DNA of 12,841 bases from an uncultured Eubacteriales bacterium (lineage in GTDB: Bacteria > Bacillota > Clostridia > Oscillospirales > Acutalibacteraceae), in the NCBI GenBank assembly GCA_934444695.1, contig CAKSDF010000039.1, positions 1 through 12,841 on the forward strand, in the 5' to 3' direction. A program made the position numbers and the translations under genes. Under the pieces are notes generated by a model. It had not been told where the DNA came from. It was given only the letters and a program-made list of their open reading frames with translations, and made no database searches. This document shows, in pieces, positions 1-6,800 of the stretch; the stretch's first letter is position 1; every line of letters begins with the position of its first letter.

Positions 1-533
1 TCCGCAATCAGGCTTCCGAAATATTCATCTTCCCGAATCTGCGCGATTTCCAGCGTCCGCAGATGCAGATCATTTTCTTCGCCGCCGTTTTTTATCAATG
101 CCATCTGCCGGACTGCTTCCAGCACGGCGTTCATGTCGTTGACCCGCATATCCGCGATCCGGTCAACGTAAATTTCGGCATCCAGCATAAACCGCTGGAA
201 ATCTTTATGGCAGATCAACTCCGATAGCAGTCGGTGGTTGAATTTGCCCGTTCTCAATACTTCGATTGCATCATCACCCAAATGCAGAGCTTCCAGCTCT
301 GTGTTTGGGTGATTTTTTTGTTCTGTCAGCCCCAGCAGATAATCGGTGGACACTCCGTAGAACTTTGCCAGCGCCACCATGCTGAACGGACTGATGTCCT
401 TGAAATCGTCGGCTTCGTATTTTCCCAGCGCGGATTTTGAGATGCCTGTTTCCGCAGAAAGCTGTTCCAGCGTCAGACCGCGCTCTACGCGCAGGTCTTT
501 GAGCCGTTCCTGAATGGTGAGTTTTGGCTGCAT
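1..533 (-). CDS. XRE-family helix-turn-helix transcriptional regulator (C-terminus beyond window)
   Basis: Reading leftward from an ATG at 531-533, the frame is open for 177 codons to the window edge, so the 3' end is missing. The start is supported by GGGAGGA at 541-547, seven bases upstream. The N-terminus (MQPKLTIQERLKDLRVERG) begins a Cro/C1-type helix-turn-helix domain over about residues 6-70, with the typical LTLEQLSAETGISKSALGKYE recognition region and the closing FYGVSTDYLLGL motif. The remaining roughly 105 residues are helical and without a motif I can name. Such regulators usually sit near one end of clostridial integrative elements and control excision or transfer genes; that role here is inferred. 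It is transcribed away from the rest of the element. Confidence 0.9.
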   Translation of the reverse strand, partial: MQPKLTIQERLKDLRVERGLTLEQLSAETGISKSALGKYEADDFKDISPFSMVALAKFYGVSTDYLLGLTEQKNHPNTELEALHLGDDAIEVLRTGKFNHRLLSELICHKDFQRFMLDAEIYVDRIADMRVNDMNAVLEAVRQMALIKNGGEENDLHLRTLEIAQIREDEYFGSLIA

Positions 534-639
534 AGCGGTGTCCTCCCTTCAAATTTCTGCCCTTTTCCGGTCTTGTCCATAAGCGTGGAAATTTGCATTT
601 TTCGGCGCGTTTTCCGACCTCTTGGATATACGGGAGAAG

Positions 640-669
640 GCTATATTTTTCGCTAAAATGGTCTTGCAA
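640..669 (-). promoter_or_regulatory. Candidate promoter for the XRE-type regulator
   Basis: On the minus strand TTGCAA (664-669) and TATAGC (640-645) are separated by 18 bases, each matching four of six consensus positions. Transcription would start about 100 bases before the regulator ATG. The matches are mediocre and the assignment rests only on position. Confidence 0.25.
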
Positions 670-853
670 TCGCACCTGAACCTTGAAAATTGCATGACCG
701 TCCGAACGGGATACGTTCTCTGGCGAAGTGCCGCATCCAGCGCACCAAGGAGAACGAAACGCCGGGAGCGATCCTCCGGGCAGGAACGACGTTCGGAAAG
801 AGCGGCAAAATCAAATGGAAAAATCAAAGCAAGTGAAAGCGGTGAAGTAGTTT

Positions 854-885
854 TCTATTCTGTGCGGTTATCTGCACGGAATAGA
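854..885. repeat. Stem-loop (12-bp inverted repeat)
   Basis: Arms 854-865 and 874-885 pair over 12 positions with one T-G wobble (CTATTCTGTGC against GCACGGAATAG plus a T-A pair), around an 8-base loop GGTTATCT. There is no T-run directly after it on either strand, so it is not an obvious rho-independent terminator. It may be an operator or an RNA structure in the leader of the 1121-1351 gene. Confidence 0.6.
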
Positions 886-905
886 GCGCTATCCGGCAGC
901 GAACG

Positions 906-1124
906 ATGTCTGCTGTCTGGTTTGACATTTCGCCGTTTCACACAAAGACACATCAAACGGCAAAAGCTACGGGTGTTGCCCATGACCAACGTATCATTGG
1001 CAGTATTTCCAGCCGAAAGCCGTGCATCAAAAACCAGCGCCCTATGGCGAACAGGCGTCACGATTTGACAAATCCATTTTACCATAGAGCGCATCGAAAA
1101 AACAGGAGGAACATTCGAACATGA
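906..1124 (+). CDS. Doubtful 72-residue ORF overlapping the start of the next gene
   Basis: An ATG-initiated frame of 72 codons whose TGA (1122-1124) overlaps the ATG of the next gene (1121-1123) as ATGA, an arrangement usual in translationally coupled genes. There is no good Shine-Dalgarno sequence before the ATG, and I recognise no domain. The product is rich in His, Arg and Asn, with segments such as KATGVAHDQRIIGSISSRKP. It could be a chance frame across non-coding leader DNA; homologues with conserved protein sequence would be needed to accept it. Confidence 0.2.
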   Translation: MSAVWFDISPFHTKTHQTAKATGVAHDQRIIGSISSRKPCIKNQRPMANRRHDLTNPFYHRAHRKNRRNIRT

Positions 1125-1351
1125 GAAAATCTGAAACCTATCGCAACGAGATCAAGTCCTACATCGTCCGCACCGGCATGACCATGACCGAGGTGGTGGA
1201 CTACCTCTCCGATGAATACGGCTGGAGCCGCAGCGTCCCCAATCTCTCCGGTAAACTCAAGCGCGGCTCGCTCCGCTATGGCGAGGCCGTGGAGCTGGCG
1301 GACGCGCTGGGGTATGACATTGTGTGGGAGAAGCGGATGGATGCGAGGTGA
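1121..1351 (+). CDS. Small helix-turn-helix-like protein (DUF6471-like)
   Basis: This is a 76-residue protein starting at ATG 1121 with AGGAGG at 1104-1109. It runs through a helical N-terminal stretch, a central SVPNLSGKLKRGSLRYGEAVELADALGYDI segment given here only by its parts (SVPNLSGKLKRGS, then RYGEAVELADALG), and a short basic tail. This resembles the small lambda-repressor-like DUF6471 fold, in which a recognition helix (here around residues 37-46) precedes the RGS motif; that family match is from memory. Similar small proteins occur near the regulatory end of clostridial mobilizable elements. A DNA-binding regulatory role is inferred. It converges with the response regulator gene, with 84 bases between the stops. 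Confidence 0.75.
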   Translation: MRKSETYRNEIKSYIVRTGMTMTEVVDYLSDEYGWSRSVPNLSGKLKRGSLRYGEAVELADALGYDIVWEKRMDAR

Positions 1352-1435
1352 GGCTGAAAGGGACGATTTGAATGATTCAAAGCAAGAGCGTACAAATATT
1401 TTCCAGTGGCACTTTCTGTACAGTGTTTGTAAAAA

Positions 1436-2140
1436 TCATCGTGCACGCATGTCAGAGAAAAAAGCAGCCCTTGCGCTGCTGCGAAAGGTTCGGCTAATGG
1501 GGATTTGCATTCCGTCGGACAGCACAAACTCATTTTTCCTCATCGCCGCAATGTGTTTGTAGTTGACCCAATAGCTTTGGTGGCAGCGAATAAAAGTGCC
1601 CTCCGGCACGCCTTTCAGCAGTTCAGCAGGGGGCGCAGTCACCATTTCTGTGCCATTACGCATACAAACCCTTGTCTTGTGCAGGATCCGTTCCAGATAG
1701 AGAATATCCCGAAGCAGAATGCTTTTGACTGCTGAACCGGAAGACAGATACAGTCGCGGGGGCATTCCCTTCCCGTTTACAGCCTTTTCTAGTGCACTGC
1801 CGATTCGCTGCTCCAGCTCACTTTTCAAAAGAAAGTAGACATGCCGCGTCTCATAGACATCGGTGGCGTATTCCAGAAACGCGGTCAGGAAAATAACGGA
1901 GCACTGAGGCAGCAGGTCGTTGATCTGCTCTGCCAGTTGGATCCCGTCCGTACCCTCCATCCGGATGTCCAGCACAGCCACCTGGGGGGAGTAATCCCGC
2001 AGGCGGATGGCGTCCAGAAGATCGTCCGGCGTTTCAAAGAGCTGAACCTCGGGATCCTGCACCCCGCCGTGGCTAAGAATGACCTCTCTGGTCCGCAGGC
2101 CGTGTACCCGTTCATCGTCACAGACGGCGATAGGAATCAT
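1436..2140 (-). CDS. LytTR-family response regulator (AgrA-like)
   Basis: A 234-residue cytoplasmic transcription factor. The receiver domain (about residues 1-120) shows the acidic pair D8-D9 in AVCDDE, the phospho-acceptor D58 in VLDIRMEG, T86 in IFLTAF and K107 in FLLKSE. The C-terminal LytTR DNA-binding domain (about 130-230) shows ILYLE, the IRCHQSYWVNYKHI segment and the closing IPISRTF motif. The start at 2140 has AAGGAG at 2151-2156. Its ATG overlaps the kinase stop as ATGA, so the pair is translationally coupled. LytTR regulators bind pairs of short direct repeats upstream of their targets. The nearest candidate target is the divergent surface protease gene, but I found no convincing LytTR repeat pair there. 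Confidence 0.93.
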   Translation of the reverse strand: MIPIAVCDDERVHGLRTREVILSHGGVQDPEVQLFETPDDLLDAIRLRDYSPQVAVLDIRMEGTDGIQLAEQINDLLPQCSVIFLTAFLEYATDVYETRHVYFLLKSELEQRIGSALEKAVNGKGMPPRLYLSSGSAVKSILLRDILYLERILHKTRVCMRNGTEMVTAPPAELLKGVPEGTFIRCHQSYWVNYKHIAAMRKNEFVLSDGMQIPISRTFRSSARAAFFSDMRAR

Positions 2141-3426
2141 ACCTCTGCAGCTCCTTTCAGAATCAGACTTGCCGCAAAATCTCCCTGCTCCATAGAAACG
2201 GAAAAACTTCCGTCATATGTTTCGGCAAGCTCCTGAAGAATGTGAAAACCAATACCCCGTTCCAGCTCCGGGATGCGGCGCTTTCGGGAATTGGGGGCTA
2301 CGGGAGCGGGATTGCGCTCGTCAATGTGCAGATACCCCTTTTCCATATGCGCGGAAAGGGCGATCTGCTTTCTCCCGGCGGCCTGACAGGCCTCAGCGGC
2401 ATTGTCCAGCAGATTGCCGAACGCCACCACCATGTCGGCATCCGGGATGCCGGTGTAGGCTGGGACACGCACCTGTATCTGCATCTCATAGCCCTGCGCC
2501 CTCAGCTCCTCGGTTCGGGAAAAGAGAAAGGCGTCCACGATTGGATTTTCACAGCTTCCCAGACTGGACCTGTAGCGGCAGGCCTCGGATACCTCGGCGG
2601 AATAAGCAGTGGCCTCTGCATATTGCCCCTTCTTCAAAAGGGCCTCCATGGTATACAGGTGGCTGGAAATATCGTGGCGGATTCGGCGGATATTCTCATA
2701 TTGTGCTGTGATAGCGGAATAGTGTTCCTTTTGCAGGTCGATCTGTCTGGTCAAAAGATCGTTTTTCGCTTTCAGCTCGCTTCGCTGCGCCATGCCGCGG
2801 ATTGCCGCGAACAGCGCAGCGTCCGCCACGACGCAGACTGCCAGCCCCAGCAGCATGACCAGAACGCGGCGCAGGCTGAAATCCACCCGGCAGAGGATGA
2901 TCCAGCCATACAGCAGGAGATACTGGCTGATGGGAAAGCTCAGATACAGCAGCCATTCCTTTCCCGAAAGCCGGTTCTTATAGCGGTTCATCAGCAGTGT
3001 AAAGGCCCACATCAGAAACGCGTTCGTCGTTAAGAAGATGGCAAAAACAGCCAGCTGCACCGGGAAGGGCTGAAAGCTGAGTCCCTGCTGGAGCTGCTCC
3101 GGCGTCAGCAAAACGGAGACCGAGAACAGATCCGATACCGACATGGATACCAGTGCGACGGCGGCGCAGAGCAGGGATTTATACCATTTGTCCCGGAACA
3201 GCACAATGGGCGTCAGAGGGACGGTGACCAGCGCAAACAACACCCGCTCAATGTCCGCGTAAGGCATCAACTCTGGGGGGAGCACATAGGCCAAAAAGCC
3301 GATCAGAAATCCGAACAGCGTGACCGGCCAGGAAAACCGGCGCTTGAGGATCCGGCAGTATGCAGTGGCCATAATGAGGTAAAAGATGGCATTTCCGGCC
3401 ACCACGAGAGGGGTAAGTCGTGTCAT
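2137..3426 (-). CDS. GHKL-domain sensor histidine kinase (AgrC-like)
   Basis: A 429-residue membrane sensor kinase. The first 210 residues contain six or seven hydrophobic segments (about 5-24, 33-50, 62-77, 85-107, 122-145, 158-178, 187-210). A coiled linker (212-245) leads to the phosphorylation site H251 in RRIRHDISSHL. The ATPase part has the N-box NLLDNAAEA (N338, N342) and a G-box-like ERGIGFHILQELAE near 389-402. This is the AgrC/ComD/VirS type that senses extracellular peptides. The start has AGGAGG at 3435-3440, and a strong leftward promoter lies about 100 bases upstream. It is the first gene of a two-gene operon with the LytTR regulator. No AgrB or AgrD gene is present in the window, so its ligand is unknown. 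Confidence 0.93.
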   Translation of the reverse strand: MTRLTPLVVAGNAIFYLIMATAYCRILKRRFSWPVTLFGFLIGFLAYVLPPELMPYADIERVLFALVTVPLTPIVLFRDKWYKSLLCAAVALVSMSVSDLFSVSVLLTPEQLQQGLSFQPFPVQLAVFAIFLTTNAFLMWAFTLLMNRYKNRLSGKEWLLYLSFPISQYLLLYGWIILCRVDFSLRRVLVMLLGLAVCVVADAALFAAIRGMAQRSELKAKNDLLTRQIDLQKEHYSAITAQYENIRRIRHDISSHLYTMEALLKKGQYAEATAYSAEVSEACRYRSSLGSCENPIVDAFLFSRTEELRAQGYEMQIQVRVPAYTGIPDADMVVAFGNLLDNAAEACQAAGRKQIALSAHMEKGYLHIDERNPAPVAPNSRKRRIPELERGIGFHILQELAETYDGSFSVSMEQGDFAASLILKGAAEV

Positions 3427-3493
3427 AGGGCTTTCCTCCTGAATCGCTGTGCGAGTTATGTTGAAAATCGTGCGGATTGTGCAAAAGCGTTGC

Positions 3494-3513
3494 CCAAAAT
3501 GCGTCTATTTTGG
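3494..3513. repeat. Perfect 7-bp inverted repeat, possible operator
   Basis: CCAAAAT (3494-3500) and ATTTTGG (3507-3513) flank a 6-base spacer. It lies just downstream of the predicted start of the kinase operon transcript, where a bound repressor would block initiation or an RNA hairpin could form. No regulator can be assigned from sequence alone. Confidence 0.5.
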
Positions 3514-3526
3514 TAGTATTGTAACC

Positions 3527-3554
3527 AGTATATACGAGAAGGACATAAAGTCAA
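3527..3554 (-). promoter_or_regulatory. Promoter of the kinase/regulator operon
   Basis: On the minus strand TTGACT (3549-3554) and TATACT (3527-3532) are separated by 16 bases, each matching five of six sigma-A consensus positions. Transcription would begin near 3520, giving a leader of about 94 bases before the kinase ATG. A perfect inverted repeat (3494-3513) lies in the first bases of that leader. Confidence 0.65.
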
Positions 3555-3695
3555 GCCTGCATGCAAAAGAGGGCAGAGGAGACGATACCATATACAGCAA
3601 ACCGCAGAGCGCGGAAATACATAGTTCTGCAATTTGCGAAGCAGAGGAATGGGGGACAGGCACCGCGCTGTGATCAGCAAAACAAAGGGAGATAT

Positions 3696-3773
3696 ATGAA
3701 GGCGCAAATACTCGGCATGCAATTTCACATTGGTTCAGTTTACAAGCATCTTGAAAGCAACAGGCAGATATAG
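3696..3773 (+). CDS. Possible 25-residue peptide upstream of the surface protease gene
   Basis: A short frame starts at ATG 3696 behind AAAGGGAG (3684-3691), a plausible if closely spaced ribosome binding site. It encodes a 25-residue peptide beginning MKAQILGMQFHIG and ending HLESNRQI. It lacks cysteine and any signal sequence, so it does not look like an AgrD-type precursor. Its stop codon lies inside the palindrome and just before the -10 element of the protease gene, so it would need a separate upstream promoter, which I cannot see. It could be a leader peptide, a small signalling peptide or chance. Confidence 0.25.
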   Translation: MKAQILGMQFHIGSVYKHLESNRQI

Positions 3774-3782
3774 TGCTATATT
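3768..3782 (+). promoter_or_regulatory. Extended -10 promoter with overlapping palindrome for the surface protease gene
   Basis: TGCTATATT (3774-3782) is a TGn-type extended -10 element with TATATT matching five of six positions. A TTGAAA at 3751-3756 is 20 bases away, too far to be a normal -35, which is usual for extended -10 promoters. ATATAG-TG-CTATAT (3768-3781) is a perfect palindrome covering the -10, so a dimeric regulator could occlude it. Transcription would start near 3789, about 55 bases before the ATG. Confidence 0.45.
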
Positions 3783-3843
3783 GTAAAAAGTGGAAGAAAC
3801 GGAATTCTGTTTGATCGCAGTTCACATTATGGGAGGAGAGAAT

Positions 3844-6800
3844 ATGAAAAAGATCAAAAGAGCAATCTCGGTTTTCCTGTGTGTCGTAATGATACTGGGA
3901 ATACTGCCGTTCAGTGCGATTGCGGCGGGCGGCCTGAACAGTTTTTCTGTGCGCCGCTCCTTTTCTGAGGAAACCTTTACCGATGTGGAAAGCCGGGACT
4001 GGTTCTACGACAACGTCAGGAATGTCTACGAGCTGGGCCTGATGATAGGCAATAGCCCGTCGACATTTAACCCGAACGGTAATCTCACACTTGCGGAAGC
4101 AGTAACCATAGCTGCCCGCCTGCATTCGATATACCAGACGGGAAGCGAAAGTTTTCAGTCAGGCACCCCGTGGTATCAAACCTATGTGGATTATTCCAAA
4201 GCCAACGGCATTCTGCTGTTTGAGGATTTGGCCTATGGGGAAGCGGCATCCAGAGCGGAATTCGCGGAGATACTTGCCGCAGCGCTGCCGAAGAAGGCCC
4301 TTAGTCGGATCAATCCGATAGCGGACGGCGCAATACCGGATGTCAAGTCAGGAGATTCCTGTGCTGCGGCAGTCTATCAGCTGTATCGCGCGGGAGTTCT
4401 GATCGGTAATGATGCAAAAGGGACCTTCGCGCCGGACAGCAGCATCAGCCGCTGTGAGGCCGCTGCTATCATCTCCAGAATGGCTGTCCCATCTCTGCGC
4501 AAATCCATCACGCTCCCCGGGCAGAGCGGCGGCAGCTCTTCCGGCAGCACGGTGATTCCGAATCCCGCACCCAATCCGGACCCCAAGCCCGGCACGACTT
4601 ATACTGTGACCTTCCGGGAAAATGCCGGGGATGACAAAGTATCTGCCATGCCCGATGCGCAGAGAATCAGTGCCGGCGCATGCGCGGTTGAACCGGCACT
4701 CACGCCCGTGCGTGAAGGTTATGTATTCATTGCCTGGTTGGATGAGGATGGTGACATCTTCGATTTTGACACCGCGATTACTGCCGATACGGTGCTCTTT
4801 GCCGCATGGAAGCAAAACATATTGGGCGAAGACGGATCGCCTTCCGAATATCTCTATGAGCAGGATATGAACGCCTACTGTTTGGATGACGACGGCTATG
4901 CTGTGTATTATCCGAATCTGCTGGACGTTTTCCTGGCAGGGGATTATTCCGAAGAAACAGCAAATGCGATTGCGGAAGCGGTAGGCGGCACGGTTGCAGG
5001 GCAGCTGACGGGAGCAATCCCGTTTTTACAGCTGCTCGTCCACGCAAAGAACTATGCCGAGCTTCAGGTGCTTGCGGATCGATTGATGGAGCGCAATGAT
5101 GTCCTTTATGCCTGCTGTGACGTACCTGTTGCGATGAATGCCAACGGGGCTGATGAAAACCCCTGGCCGGACTCTCAGAAAAGAGAGGAACCGAAAGAAG
5201 AGCGCGGCATCGAAGACAATCCAAACGGAAATGACTGGTGGGCAGAAGCCATCCGCGCTTACACCGGCTGGACATATTCCAAGTATGCTTCGTCTGTTAA
5301 GGTTGGCGTCATTGACACCTTCTTTGATCTGGAACACAAGGATATCAAAGACGCGTTCAGCTTTTTGCCGGAGTATCGGGCAAATGAAATTGCTGGACGT
5401 GAGGATATGAGCCATGGAACGCATGTCGCCGGAATCATTGCTGCACGCAACAATAAGATTGCCATACGCGGTGTTGCGGACTTCATTGCAGACGGTGATC
5501 TGGTGTGTGCTGACTGGCGAACACATGATGAGGACTTGCTGGCCACCGGAGAGTATCTGCATATTATTGAAAGCATGCTGACGGCCGGAGTAAAAGTCAT
5601 CAATTGCTCCTTCGGTCTCATTACAAATTCAGAGTCAGAATATCTCAAAGTAAATAGTGGGGGCGATCCATTCGCCTGGCTTGCCTTAAAGAACGGCTAT
5701 GCCTATGACAGATACCTTCTTCTGCTTGAAAACGACGCCCGGCTTACAGCCAATCTTGCCGCAAGCACAATCTGCTCACTGCTGGAGCATGGACACAAGG
5801 ATTTCCTGATCGTGCAATCTGCCGGAAACGGCTATAATGGCAAATATAAGGATGGAATCGAAGCAGTTCGCAATGGCTTTTTTGCCAGCATTACAGCGCA
5901 AGTGGCAGAAGAAGTGCTTCGCAAGCATACCAGCCTTTCATTCGGAGATATTCTGGAGCATGTTATCATTGTCGGCGGAGTGGACAATGCGCGTACATCT
6001 GAAGGGTTCTATAAAGTGAGCGCGGGTTCCAACTATGGCTCTTGCGTTACCATTTGCGCACCGGGAAAAGATATCATAAGTCTGAATGCTGATCGCGAGT
6101 TCAGTGGTTGCATCTCAGCTTCCGGCACCTCGGGGGCTGCACCCATGGTATCGGGAGCAGCTGCTCTGGTCTGGGGCATTAACCCTGGCCTGAGTGCTGG
6201 CAAAGTTCGTTACCTGTTGACCCATGAAACTAATACACGCGCCGCAGGCAACAGTAAAAACAATGACCACATACTCTATCCGATGCTCGATGTCGGCATG
6301 GCGGCAAAGGCGGCTCTGGAAAGCGTGCAGGCAAATGGAACGCTGTTGGGCAAAGTCTACCGCGATTCCGATGTTCCGACCCCGGTGGCAGGCGCGCAGA
6401 TCACAGTGTATCACAATGACGGAAGCAAGGACGTTCTCACGGCGGACATCAACGGCGCTTACAGCATCACCCTGCCGAAGGGAGAATACCGCCTTGAGAT
6501 TACGGCGTCTGGTTACGAAACAAAAACCGTCGTGATTACGGTTGAAAGAGATAAAGAAACCACGGTGGAAACCTTCCTGCCGCTGCGTTCCACAGGCTCC
6601 GAGATTTTGGCAAGCGGCAAGTGCGGCGATAACCTCACCTGGAGTGTGTCCTCGGATGGTACGCTGACCATCAGCGGCACAGGGGAAATGTATAATTACA
6701 AAAACAGCGTGGTGAATGATGACACCAGGCCGGATGCGCCATGGAAGTATCTGAAGAACAAACCGACCAGACTGGTTCTGGAAGCAGGCATTACCAGAAT

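Larger units (their letters stand above)
534..1120. other. 587-base intergenic region with a stem-loop and no confident gene
   Basis: This stretch lies between the leftward XRE-type regulator and the rightward 76-residue protein. It holds a possible leftward promoter near 640-669, a strong stem-loop at 854-885, and two weak rightward frames (690-836 and 906-1124) in the same phase. Two TTGACA hexamers (922-927 and 1065-1070) have no acceptable -10 at 16-18 bases, so no rightward promoter can be named with confidence. It may contain regulatory sites for the divergent genes. Confidence 0.5.
3427..3843. other. Divergent intergenic region between the kinase and surface protease genes
   Basis: This 417-base region contains the leftward kinase promoter (3527-3554), two short perfect inverted repeats (3494-3513 and 3768-3781), a possible 25-codon ORF (3696-3773) and an extended -10 element for the protease gene (3774-3782). 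The octamer GCATGCAA occurs twice (3559-3566 and 3715-3722). Between about 3560 and 3690 I see nothing further that I can name. Confidence 0.55.

Noticed and set aside
1065..1093. TTGACA as promoter of the DUF6471-like gene
   Set aside because: No sequence resembling a -10 occurs at 15-19 bases downstream.
1391..1431. Possible terminator between the convergent genes (TACAAA ... TTTGTA, CTGTACAG)
   Set aside because: The arms pair only with large bulges and there is no T-run after a clean stem.
2242..3033. A 263-codon plus-strand frame
   Set aside because: It is antisense to the sensor kinase, which has an intact H-box, N-box and G-box.
3651..3665. GGGGGACAGGCACC, similar to repeat-associated strings seen near small transposases in Firmicutes
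   Set aside because: No inverted partner or transposase gene is present nearby, so it cannot be called a mobile repeat.
3731..3825. LytTR-type binding repeats before the protease gene (TTCAGTTTA near 3734, GCAGTTCAC near 3817)
   Set aside because: They are single weak matches about 83 bases apart, not a pair at the 21-23 base spacing expected for LytTR regulators, and one lies downstream of the predicted transcript start.
3790..3843. Upstream ATG that would extend the surface protease by 18 residues
   Set aside because: It lacks a ribosome binding site, overlaps the predicted transcript start and would place residues before a normal signal peptide.
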